Positions 40,519 to 50,321 are shown, counted from the stretch's first letter. The stretch is DNA of 64,000 nucleotides from Paraburkholderia sp. BL25I1N1 (GCF_003002025.1 NZ_PVZB01000013.1:207223-271222); one strand, 5' to 3'. Notes: generated by a model from the sequence alone, not told the origin. Made by a program: numbers and translations.

Positions 40519-42003
40519 GTGTCCCGTTCAAGAATCTTTGCTCTGACGGCGATCGCTTCGTCGCTTTTCTTCGCAACGGCCGCGCATGCCGGCATCGATC
40601 TCATCGCGGTCGGCCAGCTCAGCGGCCTCGCCAGCGACTTATCGAAGGAAACCGCGGCGCCGCTGGAGAACGGTGTGGCGGGCAATCTGCTCGGCGGTCT
40701 CGGTTCAGGCATCGCTTACGCGGGATGCCATACGTTCGTCGCCGTACCGGACCGCGGTCCGAATGCGGTCTCGTACAACCCGGCGATCGACGACACCGCT
40801 TCGTATATCAACCGTTTTCAGACTTTGCGTCTGCGCCTGAAACCGGGCGCGAGCGGTGCGTCGCTTCCGTACACGATGACGCCGACCCTGCTCGCCACGA
40901 CGCTGCTTCACACCGACGACAGGCTGGTGTACGGCACAGGCGCTGCCGCGGGCGTGCCCAACGGCGCACCCGCGCTCAACCGCCGCAATCACACCAATTA
41001 CTTCACCGGCCGCTCGGACAACTTCGATCCGACCCGCCTGTCGACGAACGACCGCGACGCGCGCTTCGATCCCGAAAGCGTGCGCGTGAGCAACGACGGC
41101 GACAGCGTCTTCATCTCGGACGAGTACGGCCCTTACGTGTATCGTTTCGATCGCCGCAGCGGCCGCCGGATCGACACGTACAAGCTGCCGGACACGTTCG
41201 CGGTTGCCACACTGAGCCCGATCGGCAACGACGAAATCTCGGAGAACACCTCGGGCCGTGTCGCCAACAAGGGCATGGAAGGTCTCGCGATCTCGCCGGA
41301 CGGCAAGACGCTGTTCGGCGCGATGCAAAGCCCGCTGATCCAGGATGGCGGTACGAAAGGCGCGTACACGCGCATCGTCAGGATCGACGTGCGCACCGGC
41401 AAGACGACCCAGTTCGCGTATCCGCTGACGAACATCGGCACGGCAGCCAAGCCCAAATATCCGACCATCAGCGACGTGGTGGCCGTCAACGATCACGAAA
41501 TGCTGATGGATGAGCGGGACGGCCAGGGCCTGGGCGATAACTCGACGGCCGTATTCAAGAAGGTGTTCCATATCGACCTGAACGGCGCTCAGGACGTGAG
41601 CAACGCAAGCGGCGAGGCCGGCCTCGCGCCGTATGCGGTGCAAAAGACGCTGTTTGTGGACCTGGTTGCCGCGCTCACCGCCCACGGCTACAACGCGAAC
41701 GATATTCCGGCGAAGCTGGAAGGTCTGGCATTCGGTCCCGATGTCGTGGTGGGCGGTGCGAAGAAGCACACGCTGTTCGTTGCCAACGACAACGACTTCA
41801 TAGGCACGGTTACCGATACCAACCACCCGGCCGGTATCGCGAACCCGAATCAGTTTTTCGCCTTCGCGTGGGACCCGAGCGACTTGCCCGGTTATGTTGC
41901 GCAAAAATTGCCCGGTGTGGATGACGATCATCACGACGACCACCGCCGCGACCACGGCGAGTCGGACCGCATGTGCGGCTTCGATCGCGACGACGATCAT
42001 TGA
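40519..42003 (+). CDS. secreted esterase-like phytase family protein
   Basis: 494 residues from GTG 40519, with AAGGAG five bases upstream. A Sec signal peptide (RIFALTAIASSLFFATAAHA) precedes GIDLIAVGQLSGLASDLSKE. The body is a beta-propeller of the phytase-like family (DPESVRVSNDGDSVFISDEYGPYVYRFD, KGMEGLAISPDGKTLFGAMQ, LEGLAFG). The extreme C-terminus is very rich in His and Asp (DDDHHDDHRRDHGES), a possible metal-binding tail. It probably acts in the periplasm or outside the cell on a phosphate ester or similar. It is convergent with the TetR gene. Confidence 0.85.
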   Translation: MSRSRIFALTAIASSLFFATAAHAGIDLIAVGQLSGLASDLSKETAAPLENGVAGNLLGGLGSGIAYAGCHTFVAVPDRGPNAVSYNPAIDDTASYINRFQTLRLRLKPGASGASLPYTMTPTLLATTLLHTDDRLVYGTGAAAGVPNGAPALNRRNHTNYFTGRSDNFDPTRLSTNDRDARFDPESVRVSNDGDSVFISDEYGPYVYRFDRRSGRRIDTYKLPDTFAVATLSPIGNDEISENTSGRVANKGMEGLAISPDGKTLFGAMQSPLIQDGGTKGAYTRIVRIDVRTGKTTQFAYPLTNIGTAAKPKYPTISDVVAVNDHEMLMDERDGQGLGDNSTAVFKKVFHIDLNGAQDVSNASGEAGLAPYAVQKTLFVDLVAALTAHGYNANDIPAKLEGLAFGPDVVVGGAKKHTLFVANDNDFIGTVTDTNHPAGIANPNQFFAFAWDPSDLPGYVAQKLPGVDDDHHDDHRRDHGESDRMCGFDRDDDH

Positions 42004-42089
42004 AGCGCTGACGCGCGCCTTGTAGTTTCCGACACGCATTGAGGCGACAGAAGGGCGGCGCTGGCCTGTGCCGGCGCCGCTCCATCAAG

Positions 42090-42683
42090 CTAGGCTTCGG
42101 CGCCTTGCGCCACGATCAGATCCAGCGAGCCCGCCAGAATTGATCTGGCTGTTTCAGGGTCGTCGACGGCACGCGCCAGCGTCACCGCGCCGACGATGGT
42201 CGCGACAATGCCGAGCGCCAGGCTTTCGCTATCGCCGGCCAGCGTCTGCGCGATGCGCGCCGCCAGCTTGTGCACGTATTGCGTCAAACTCTCGCGAACC
42301 GCCGGCGCCGCGTGCCGCGCTTCGCCGGCAAGCGAGCACAACGCGCAACCGTTGCCCGGATCCTTGATGTGTTTCTCGCTGAGAAACATTTCGGCGATCA
42401 CGCGCAACGGTTCTTTTTTCGCCGAGCCGTTCGCGTTCGCGGCCGCCACGGTCGCGGTGATCCGTTTCTCGCTCAGCGCGACGGCATACTCCAGCGCCTC
42501 GACGATCAAGGCGTCACGCGACTCGAAGTGACCGTAAAACGCGCCATGCGTGAGACCGGCGCGCCGCATGCAGTCCGCCACGCCGAGCGCCTCGATGCCA
42601 TCTTCCCGAATCTGCCGCGCCGCTGTTTCCAGCACACGCTGCCGGCTTTCTGCTTTTTGCGCCTGCGAGTAGCCCATTTCCAT
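42090..42683 (-). CDS. TetR/AcrR family repressor
   Basis: 197 residues from ATG 42683 (alternative ATG 42677), after AGAGGGGTG. The DNA-binding domain is RQRVLETAARQIREDGIEAL followed by CMRRAGLTHGAFYGHFESRD. The C-terminal domain has GCALCSLAGEARHAAPAVRE, as in the YcdC/AefR-like group, with two cysteines. It is divergent from the SDR gene. The intergenic space has two direct repeats of GCATGATGAKCA overlapping a sigma-70 promoter for the SDR gene, consistent with repression of that gene. Confidence 0.88.
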   Translation of the reverse strand: MEMGYSQAQKAESRQRVLETAARQIREDGIEALGVADCMRRAGLTHGAFYGHFESRDALIVEALEYAVALSEKRITATVAAANANGSAKKEPLRVIAEMFLSEKHIKDPGNGCALCSLAGEARHAAPAVRESLTQYVHKLAARIAQTLAGDSESLALGIVATIVGAVTLARAVDDPETARSILAGSLDLIVAQGAEA

Positions 42684-42691
42684 CACCCCTC

Positions 42692-42746
42692 TTGACAATC
42701 TGCATGATGAGCATAATACTGAAAATGTGCATGATGATCAACATGC
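42692..42746 (+). promoter_or_regulatory. sigma-70 promoter for SDR gene with TetR-type repeats
   Basis: TTGACA (42692-42697) and TAATAC (42714-42719) are 16 bp apart and face the SDR gene. GCATGATGAGCA (42702-42713) fills the spacer. GCATGATGATCA (42729-42740) repeats it 27 bp downstream, and with ACATGC (42741-42746) it forms an inverted pair GCATG...CATGC. A TetR dimer on these sites would block the promoter. Confidence 0.6.
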
Positions 42747-42874
42747 AGAATGTTGGATGAGGGCATCTTTCGCGGATGTCCGCACGCGGCGGCGTTTGTT
42801 GGCCGCTTAACCGTTACAGGCGTCGCACGGCCGTGACTATCGGCGCGTTCGCGGCGCAATCAAGGAGAGAGCTG

Positions 42875-43651
42875 ATGCGTTTCTCAGGAAAAACAGCGTT
42901 GATTACCGGTGGGAATAGCGGCATTGGTTTCGTCACGGCGAAGCTGCTGATTGCCGAAGGCGCAAAGGTGGTGGTCACCGGCCGCGACGGTGCGAAGCTG
43001 GATCAGGCCGTGTCCGAACTCGGCGACAATGCGCTGGGCGTGCGGGCCAATCTGGATAACGAAGCGGACATCGACGCGTTGTTCGAACAGATCAAGAGCA
43101 AATTCGGCTCGCTGGACATCGTGTTCGCGAATGCCGGCATCTCGGGTCCGACGCCGCTCGGCGGCACGACGGCCGCGGCGTTCGAGGCCATTCTCCGCAC
43201 GAATCTGACGGCGGTCTTTCTGACGGTGCAAGCCGCATTGCCATTGATGAGCGCGGGTGGCGCAGTCGTGCTGAACGGCTCGGTCATGCGTGAACTCGGC
43301 TCGCCTGGCTCGTCGGCGTACTCGGCCACCAAGGCCGGCATCACGGGTATGGCGAAGGTCTTCGCGTCGGAACTGGTGCAGCGTGGTATTCGCGTGAATA
43401 CAGTGATCCCGGGCGGCACGCGCACGCCGATCTGGACGCGTGGCGCGCGCGAGGGCGCCACGCTCGACGGCACCGAACAGGCGCTCGCGCCGCGTGTTCC
43501 GATGGCGCGCCTCGCCGCTCCGGAAGAAGTCGCGGCGGCCGTGTTGTTCCTGGCTTCCGGCGACGCGTCGGGAATGACCGGCGCGGAAATCGTCGTGGAC
43601 GGCGGCACGATTGGAGCGCCGTGGGGCGCGCCGATTTTCCGTCAGGCGTAA
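42875..43651 (+). CDS. short-chain dehydrogenase/reductase
   Basis: A 258-residue classical SDR from ATG 42875 (AAGGAGAGAGCTG upstream). The cofactor motif is TGGNSGIGFVTAKLL, NAG is in VFANAGISG, and the catalytic Ser is in LNGSVMREL. Tyr and Lys are in YSATKAGITG. The C-terminus DASGMTGAEIVVDGG is standard. The presence of an Arg after the second strand (VVVTGRDGAKLDQA) favours NADP(H). It is under probable control of the divergent TetR gene; the substrate is unknown. Confidence 0.9.
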   Translation: MRFSGKTALITGGNSGIGFVTAKLLIAEGAKVVVTGRDGAKLDQAVSELGDNALGVRANLDNEADIDALFEQIKSKFGSLDIVFANAGISGPTPLGGTTAAAFEAILRTNLTAVFLTVQAALPLMSAGGAVVLNGSVMRELGSPGSSAYSATKAGITGMAKVFASELVQRGIRVNTVIPGGTRTPIWTRGAREGATLDGTEQALAPRVPMARLAAPEEVAAAVLFLASGDASGMTGAEIVVDGGTIGAPWGAPIFRQA

Positions 43652-43764
43652 GCGGCGTTCAAGGCAGGCAGCTGCGTCGCTCGACATACAGGCGGCGCGG
43701 CTAGCAAGCTCAATACGCCTCGCTCGCCAGATTCATCGGCGTATCGTTGACGAAGCTCTCGATG

Positions 43765-46674
43765 TTATCCATCAACTGATTCGCCAGACTCTGCGAACGC
43801 CGCTCGTTGTCCTGTCTTGCCGTGACGTGAGCGCAGCGCCCTGATCATCGTGAACAGCGAGCGCACATCGGCGGCACTGGCTGACGCGTCGAAATACGCT
43901 GCGATCTGTTCCAGCACTTCGATCGCTTCGTCATTCCGGCCTTGGTCGCGCAGCAGTGCCGCCATGGCCAGCGACGCGCGCAGCTCCCACATTCTCGCGC
44001 CCTGCGCGCGGGACATTTCGAGTGCCGTCGCGAAACAGGTGAGCGCGTGAGTGAGCCTGTCGCCGAATTCTTCGCCGGCACCGGCTTGCACACCGGCTTC
44101 AGCGTGCGCGGCGATCCCCAGCACACGCCAGATTTCCGGCACAAACATCAGTTCACCGTGATGCTGGCAAAACGCCAGCGCGTCGTTCAGACGGCTGGTC
44201 GCTTCGCGAGGGCGTCCCACGCTCACGAGCGCCTCCGCATGCACGACGACAAACAACGTGACGAGGCGCCTGAAGCCGCGCGCAATCAATGCATCGAGCG
44301 ATGCGGCCAGGATCGGCAGCGCCGGCGCCACCTGTCCGTCGAGGATGTCGCGGTAAGCGCTCAGGCAGCCGCAATACTCCACCCACGCGTCGAAGCGATG
44401 CAGCGCTGCCTGCGAGCGCATGATCTCCAGGTACGCCCCGGCGCGGCTCAGATCGCCCGACAGCAGCGCGAGCGGCGCGGCCACGGCGCCGAGCATGTGC
44501 GTGAGCGATGGCTCCATCGTTTCGGGGCGAACCCGGCTCACGAGCGTATCGACCAGCGTCATGGCTTCACCAGGCTGGCCCTGAAGCCAGGCGATCCGCG
44601 CGAGCGTCCCATTGCAATAGACGAGCGGATCGACGGCGAACGCGCTGTCCCGCTGCGACTCGCCCTCAAGTTGCGCAAAGCGTTCGCGCGCGTCCAGCAG
44701 TCTCCGTTTGGCCTCCGCGTGCTGCCCGAGACAATGCTGCGATATGGCTACTGCCTGGTCGCCCAGAACGGCTTGCCATGCATTGCTTTCGTCTTCGGCG
44801 AGACGCTGCAATTGCCGCGCGAACTTCATCGATTCGTGGATGTTGCTGCTGGAGAGCATCATGTTCCATAGGCCCCACAGCGCGCGCGCCTGAAACGCGC
44901 GGTCGCCGCTCGCGATCGCCAGCGCAAAAACATCACGCCACAGTTCGGCCGACCGCGCCACGCACCCGTGAACCGACGGCAAGGCCGTCGCCAACGCCGC
45001 GCGCACCCGCATGTCGCAGGCGGCGCCCACCGTGCCGGCCGGAAGCTGGTCGAGTACGCCGACCGCCCGTTCGGCGCGTGCGCAGGCCTCCGCGATCATG
45101 CCGCCGTCGAGTAGCGCATCGGCGAGGTTGGACGCGAGATCGACGCCGAGACACACATCGCCTTCGGGGGAGAAGGCCCAGTCGAACGCGCTGCGCGCGT
45201 CGTCGAACGAGTGGTGGAGAACCGTGGCGCGCTCGGCGTCGCGCGGCACGGCCGGCGCCGTGCGCAACTGAAAGCAGGTGGACAGATAGCGCGCGTGGCG
45301 CGAAGCGAACGCCGGGCGCTCGCCTTCGGCCTGCAGTTTTTCCAACGCGTAGGCTCGCGTCGATTCGGGCAGCCGGTACTTGGCGACCGGCCCGTCGAAC
45401 TCGACGTTGGCGAGCGATTTGGCCAGCAGTTCGCTGATCCCGCTGATCGCGTTCGCGATCGTCAACGTGGAATCGCACACGACCGCGCACATGGCCTCGA
45501 ACGTGAACACGCCGCCGAACACGGCGATCCGCCGGAAGAGACACTGCGCGTCTTCGTCGAGTAACGCAAAGCTCCAGTCGAAGGTGGCGCGCAAGGTCTG
45601 ATGGCGCGGCAGCGCGGTGCGGTAGCCGCCCGCGAGAATCGCCATGCGATCGTCCAGCCGCCGATGCACGCCTTCCACACCGAGCGCCGCGACGCGCGCC
45701 GCGGCCAGTTCGATTGCGAGTGGAATGCCGTCCAGCCGGCGGCAAATCTCGCCGACCAGCCGCAATTCGGCGCTCTCGGCCCCCACCTTGTACTGCAATG
45801 AGTTGGCGCGCAGCAGAAACAGGTTCACGGCCGACTGTTGCAGGATCTCCGCATCGGTGCAATGCAAGCGCGGTACGTCCAGGGGATCCACGCGAAATAC
45901 GGTTTCGGGCATGATGCGCAGCGGTTCACGGCTCGTCACGAGCACACGCAGCGAATCGCTTCCCGCCGTCAATGCTTCCACGATTTCGGCCACGAAACCG
46001 ATCACATGCTCGGCATTGTCGAGCACCAGTAGCCGATGCCTGTGCGCGAGCGCCGCGGCGAGTTGCGTGACGGCGGGCGCCGCGCCTTCCGTGAGCAGCC
46101 CGCAGCCTTCCGCGATGGCGCCGAGTACGCCGTCATACGTGGTCAGCGTGGCCAGTTCGACGAAGCAGGTCGGCTCGGCGAAATTCTCTTCGGCTTGACG
46201 CGCGGCTTCGATCGCGAGACTGGTTTTGCCGATGCCGCCCGCGCCCACCAGCGTCAGCACATGCGCGTCCTGCAGCATCGCGCGGAGCTGTTCGACTGCC
46301 GCGTCGCGGCCCACGAGGCGGCTTTTGGGCGAAGGCAAAGAACGCCCGGCGCAAACCTGATTGGCGGGCCGCACAGGGGCCGGCTTTTGCCGATGCACAA
46401 GCTGATAGCCGCGGCCGGGCACGGTGAGAATCAGATGCCGGTCCGCGCCGAGAATTTTGCGCAACGCTGACAGATGCACCTGGATGTTGTTCTCTTCCAC
46501 CACGGTGTTCGGCCAGACCGCATTCATCAACTCGTCTTTCGTGACGAGACGGCCGGCGGCGGACACGATGACGGCGAGAATGTCGAAGGCGCGTGAGCCG
46601 AGATGCAGCGCTTCGCCGTCTCGCCGCACGCTGCGCATTTCCAGATCGATTTGAAAGCGGCCTAGTTCAATCAT
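43765..46674 (-). CDS. winged-helix STAND ATPase regulator
   Basis: 969 residues from ATG 46674 (an in-frame Met at 46782 adds an unrelated Arg/Ala-rich stretch). Residues about 1-100 are an OmpR-type winged helix (LHLGSRAFDILAVIVSAAGR, VHLSALRKILGADRHLILTV). Residues about 125-400 form an AAA/NB-ARC-like ATPase (VGRDAAVEQLRAML, Walker A LVGAGGIGKTSLAIEAAR, Walker B LLVLDNAEHV, sensor VLVTSREPLRI, RLDGIPLAIELAAARVAAL). The remainder is an alpha-helical TPR-like sensor. These proteins integrate a signal and bind DNA when ATP-bound. The target is unknown; the SDR gene (convergent) and the AraC gene (upstream, same strand) are neighbours. Confidence 0.88.
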   Translation of the reverse strand: MIELGRFQIDLEMRSVRRDGEALHLGSRAFDILAVIVSAAGRLVTKDELMNAVWPNTVVEENNIQVHLSALRKILGADRHLILTVPGRGYQLVHRQKPAPVRPANQVCAGRSLPSPKSRLVGRDAAVEQLRAMLQDAHVLTLVGAGGIGKTSLAIEAARQAEENFAEPTCFVELATLTTYDGVLGAIAEGCGLLTEGAAPAVTQLAAALAHRHRLLVLDNAEHVIGFVAEIVEALTAGSDSLRVLVTSREPLRIMPETVFRVDPLDVPRLHCTDAEILQQSAVNLFLLRANSLQYKVGAESAELRLVGEICRRLDGIPLAIELAAARVAALGVEGVHRRLDDRMAILAGGYRTALPRHQTLRATFDWSFALLDEDAQCLFRRIAVFGGVFTFEAMCAVVCDSTLTIANAISGISELLAKSLANVEFDGPVAKYRLPESTRAYALEKLQAEGERPAFASRHARYLSTCFQLRTAPAVPRDAERATVLHHSFDDARSAFDWAFSPEGDVCLGVDLASNLADALLDGGMIAEACARAERAVGVLDQLPAGTVGAACDMRVRAALATALPSVHGCVARSAELWRDVFALAIASGDRAFQARALWGLWNMMLSSSNIHESMKFARQLQRLAEDESNAWQAVLGDQAVAISQHCLGQHAEAKRRLLDARERFAQLEGESQRDSAFAVDPLVYCNGTLARIAWLQGQPGEAMTLVDTLVSRVRPETMEPSLTHMLGAVAAPLALLSGDLSRAGAYLEIMRSQAALHRFDAWVEYCGCLSAYRDILDGQVAPALPILAASLDALIARGFRRLVTLFVVVHAEALVSVGRPREATSRLNDALAFCQHHGELMFVPEIWRVLGIAAHAEAGVQAGAGEEFGDRLTHALTCFATALEMSRAQGARMWELRASLAMAALLRDQGRNDEAIEVLEQIAAYFDASASAADVRSLFTMIRALRSRHGKTGQRAAFAESGESVDG

Positions 46675-46953
46675 GTCGTTTTCAAGTCCCGGGACAATGA
46701 GCGTGAGAGGGCGATGTGCCGCTCGGTGGTTGGTGAGCGCCTTGCATGTCCTCGCTGCGGCGGCGCAGGCTCGAACAGCCATCGTCGATGGGCTCGAAAG
46801 TACCTTGGCAAATCACGCGCGTCTTGTCGGTTAGTGCGATGCTTTGTAGGAAAGTCTAACGGTGCGTGCGAACGCCGTTCGTTCGTTGCAATAGCGGCAT
46901 GATTCAGGAGGCGGGCGGCGCTGTCAGCGGCGTTTGTTCGACGGTCCGGCCGC

Positions 46954-47871
46954 TCAGCCGGTGGCCTGTCTGCGCCATGTGCCGGGCGGCGTGCCGACCA
47001 GTTGCGAGAAGGTCCGCGTGAAATGGCTCTGGTCGGAGAAGCCGCATGCAATGGCGATTTGGGAAAGGGAATAGTCCGAATTTCTCAGGAGATCGCGAGC
47101 CCGGTCGATGCGCCTTTCGAGCAGCCATTGATGCGGCGTGCGATGCGTGGTTTCGCGAAAGGCGCGAATGAAGTAGCTGCGCGAGAGGTTGCATGCGTTG
47201 GCGATTTCTTCGATCGACACGTTGCCTTGCGACTTCGCGAGCAACATGTCTTTGGCGCGGGTTTCCTGCAAGCTCGAAAGGCGCCGGGTCTTGCTGAAGG
47301 ACGAGCACGCCGTGTCGCCGTATCGATCGAGCAGATGTGTGCCGATGGCGAGACCTAACTGTTCGACAAACAGCGGGCTTGCGTCGCTCTTGCGGTCCAG
47401 CGTGAGCGAGAGGATCTGCGCGAAGTGGCCGAGCGTTGGATCGTGGCGACCGGCGAGCGTGGCGAGGCGCGGCACGTTTGAACCGTTGCGCTCATAACAG
47501 GCGTTCGCGATGAAAGCACGCGACAGTTCGATCAGCACGAAATCGAATCCGCGTTGCAGATCGGCCTGGTAGTCGTCCGCGAAGTCGCGGATATAGACGC
47601 TATCCTGGCCGAAGTCGTGGGTCGTCCAACGGTGCGCCGAATAGATGCGCCGCCGGTGGCCAGGCTTGAGCGACACGCCGATCAGGAAGCCGCGATCGGA
47701 ACCGTGCATGGCGACCGCGCTTGGTTTGTCGTCCGCGGTGGACTTGCGATAAAACTTGAACTCGCCCGTGTCGAGTTCGAGGTCCCGGCCGAGCTGGTTC
47801 GAGAGGCATCCCAGCGAGTCCTTGGATCGTGCGGCCGGGGCGGTGGTGGCGGTCAGTGTGGCGTTCAACAT
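46954..47871 (-). CDS. AraC family transcriptional regulator
   Basis: 305 residues. The C-terminal 100 residues form the two helix-turn-helix motifs (IEEIANACNLSRSYFIRAFR, then LSQIAIACGFSDQSHFTRTF, ending TPPGTWRRQ). The N-terminal 190 residues are a sensory region beginning LGCLSNQLGRDLELDTGEFK, of no recognised cupin motif. It lies upstream of the STAND regulator with 280 bp between them, so co-transcription is uncertain. Its effector is unknown. Confidence 0.88.
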   Translation of the reverse strand: MLNATLTATTAPAARSKDSLGCLSNQLGRDLELDTGEFKFYRKSTADDKPSAVAMHGSDRGFLIGVSLKPGHRRRIYSAHRWTTHDFGQDSVYIRDFADDYQADLQRGFDFVLIELSRAFIANACYERNGSNVPRLATLAGRHDPTLGHFAQILSLTLDRKSDASPLFVEQLGLAIGTHLLDRYGDTACSSFSKTRRLSSLQETRAKDMLLAKSQGNVSIEEIANACNLSRSYFIRAFRETTHRTPHQWLLERRIDRARDLLRNSDYSLSQIAIACGFSDQSHFTRTFSQLVGTPPGTWRRQATG

Positions 47872-48455
47872 GATGGGTCACCTCGATCGTCGCGCAGCGG
47901 TCGCACTGCTTTCAGCAATTTACCTGAAAATTAAAAAATGTAAGCTAGCGGGATTATGGCTTAATCGGCGCGGAATGTGGAAGTGCGGAGTTGAATGGCC
48001 GGTGCTTTGATAGTAGGCAGAAGGAGACATGATGCGGACGCGTGGGCTGTGGAGCGTGCAGGCGTGGTGTCGCGCTGCATATTGTTGGCGCCGCCGTTTT
48101 ATTTTTTTCAGCTTGCCGAAATGATTTATTTTTGCGCCGACATATTGGCGCAACGGATATCGATGCTGTAGGGCGACAGAGTGAGTGCGACTGCCGCCGC
48201 AGTTGTGCGACTGAGCGACAAGGTTGGTATGACTGGACTACATTGTCTGGTCGCGTGAGCATCTACCGCGCCGAGGCCGAGTCGGACAGAAGTCGGCCAT
48301 GAGGGACATCGCGTACGTCGCCAATTTCTGCTCTTGAACCCATTTCACGATACGTGAGGGCCGGCATGTCCGTAACGCCGTAGGGGCATCAATAGCAGCG
48401 TCAGTCCATCGCGGTAGACTCGTTGTGGAATACCCCTTAGCTTGCGGACGCCGAA
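47872..48455. other. AT-rich intergenic region
   Basis: About 585 bp between divergent genes. It is noticeably more AT-rich than the flanks near 47925-47960 and 48095-48140. Short dyads such as GCGCC...GGCGC (48131-48148) are present but weak. No coding frame is convincing. It must contain the promoters of the AraC gene and of the 175-residue hypothetical. Confidence 0.4.
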
Positions 48456-48983
48456 ATGACACTGCTACGACGATCGATCGAGACTTACATTCATGCGAAG
48501 GACGGAAACCGGCCGCATTTGATGCCCAGTGCGTTCACGGTTGATGCCGAGCTTGTCATGGAAGTCAAAACCGAGGAGATATCATTCCCGACATTGGTTA
48601 AAGGCGTGGATGGCATTTCAGCTGTTTTGGTAAGCCAGTTCGCGCAGCGCTACGAGAACATCTACACGTTGTGCCTGGGGACACCGCCAGACGACGAAAC
48701 CTCATTCCGTTGCAATTGGCTCGTATGCATGACCGAAAAGGTATCAGGCGCGGCACGCATGGGTTTCGGTAGATACGAATGGCTTTGTCAAGATGGATCG
48801 GGAAAGGTCTCGAAGCTTAAAATAACCATCGAAGAGATGAAAAACCTGTCCGGAGAATCGAGCCAACTAATTCTCGAATGGGTGCGGATGCTGCCCTATC
48901 CGTGGTGTCCGCACGATTTGCCAGCCCAAAGTGCTCCGAATATCCCATCGGTTCAGAAAATTGTCAGACACCTAGCTGGTTGA
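48456..48983 (+). CDS. hypothetical protein, NTF2-like fold possible
   Basis: 175 residues starting MTLLRRSIETYIHAKDGNRP. The segment MPSAFTVDAELVMEVKTEEI followed by FPTLVKGVDGISAVLVSQFA and FRCNWLVCMTEK resembles SnoaL/NTF2-like proteins, in which a helical N-terminus precedes a curved sheet. Identification is weak. Base composition is more AT-rich than its neighbours, which may indicate acquisition. No operon partner is evident. Confidence 0.5.
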   Translation: MTLLRRSIETYIHAKDGNRPHLMPSAFTVDAELVMEVKTEEISFPTLVKGVDGISAVLVSQFAQRYENIYTLCLGTPPDDETSFRCNWLVCMTEKVSGAARMGFGRYEWLCQDGSGKVSKLKITIEEMKNLSGESSQLILEWVRMLPYPWCPHDLPAQSAPNIPSVQKIVRHLAG

Positions 48984-49283
48984 TCCGATCAGTCGGATGT
49001 CAGTAAGCGATCCCTATTGGCGTATTTGGGCGAACAGCCGGTTAGTTGGCGTTGCCAATGGCCGCTGTCGGGAACGTTGGCTGCGCCTTGAGGGTCGCGA
49101 TGAGCCAAAGGGCATCAGGCAGCGTGCGGCCACGAGCTGCCATTCGCTGCTTCGGCCCCCGCAGCCATTGGAGCGGCAGTTCCGAATCGAACAGTGGACG
49201 TTCGTGGACACATACGCGACCGGTCCGCAAGCGCCTACCTAGAATGCGTAAAGTGGGCCATAAAACCTCGGGTGTTGGACGCG

Positions 49284-50321
49284 CTAGCCAGGTTTGCCCC
49301 GGTAGCGTAGAGAAGCCGACGGCGATTCACCAAAGTGCCGCTTATACTCCAGTGAGAACCGGCCGAGATGCGCGAATCCCCATTTGGTTGCGACGTCAGT
49401 AATTGATGAGGCGTTCGATGCTTCCATGGCGAGCAAATCGGCTCGGACACGTTCGAGGCGTAACTGTCGCACATAAGCCATTGGGCTGAGGCCGTAGTAA
49501 TTCCTGAATCCGGCGAACAAGGTGCTAGCACTGACGCCAGCGTGCTCCGCAAGTCGCTCGATGGTCAAAGGCTCGTGCACGTTTGCGCGAATGAATTCCT
49601 CGACACGGCGGACAAAGAACGGCGCGAGCGCGCCGACGGGATGACGAAGTCCGGCCCGGGCACTATTCGGTTGGCCGTAGAGCAACGCGTTGATGAGAGT
49701 GGACTCGAACTGACTGAAGGCCAGCGGATTGCGCAGTGGGTGGTCCGGGAAACTCAATACGTCCGCCAAAGACGGCAGCAGTTGCATCACGCAAACGCCG
49801 CCAGCGGATCCCAGTTGCAGTTCCGGATCGAATTCGACCGGTCGCCTGAACGCCTCCCCCAGATGTTGCTCGCAGTGACGCTCCAGGGTCCCGCGTTCGA
49901 TTTTCAGGAGAACCTGGGGACACGCGTCGCTCCAGTGCATCCGTAAGGGCAGCGACGGAGAAAGAAGTGATGCTACAAGCGCGGACGACACGAACCGCTT
50001 GTTGCCGCATTCGATTTCGGCATTGCCATGAACCGGAATCTGCAGCAGGAAAAAGCTCTCCAGGGGTCCTGGATCTATGGTCACCTCACTCCCATAATCA
50101 AGCAGATTCAGCGATAGGTCGCCATGCCGCGCGTGGTGCATGCGGCCAAACAGACGATGAGACCCGCCTGCCAACTCGAGTCCGTGCGGCTTGAAGATGC
50201 GTCCAACACTCGCGCGAACTTCCTCCAGATCGTTTGACTGAAGCAGAAGGTTGTCGCGATTGAAACAGGGTGCGGTTGCCAGCCGTTGCCCATCGACACC
50301 GAACGCCGACCAGTGCTCCAT
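49284..50321 (-). CDS. AraC family regulator of the indole/anthranilate cluster
   Basis: 345 residues from ATG 50321 (GGTGGAGAACTT upstream; an in-frame Met at 50363 is less well placed). The N-terminal two thirds match the AraC-binding-like domain of XylS/AndR-type activators (LFGRMHHARHGDLSLNLLDY, FFLLQIPVHGNAEIECGNKR). The C-terminus has both helix-turn-helices (IERLAEHAGVSASTLFAGFR; ITDVATKWGFAHLGRFSLEY). It faces the catabolic genes from 50677 on. By analogy with XylS-type regulators it probably activates them in response to indole, anthranilate or an intermediate. Confidence 0.88.
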   Translation of the reverse strand: MEHWSAFGVDGQRLATAPCFNRDNLLLQSNDLEEVRASVGRIFKPHGLELAGGSHRLFGRMHHARHGDLSLNLLDYGSEVTIDPGPLESFFLLQIPVHGNAEIECGNKRFVSSALVASLLSPSLPLRMHWSDACPQVLLKIERGTLERHCEQHLGEAFRRPVEFDPELQLGSAGGVCVMQLLPSLADVLSFPDHPLRNPLAFSQFESTLINALLYGQPNSARAGLRHPVGALAPFFVRRVEEFIRANVHEPLTIERLAEHAGVSASTLFAGFRNYYGLSPMAYVRQLRLERVRADLLAMEASNASSITDVATKWGFAHLGRFSLEYKRHFGESPSASLRYRGKPG

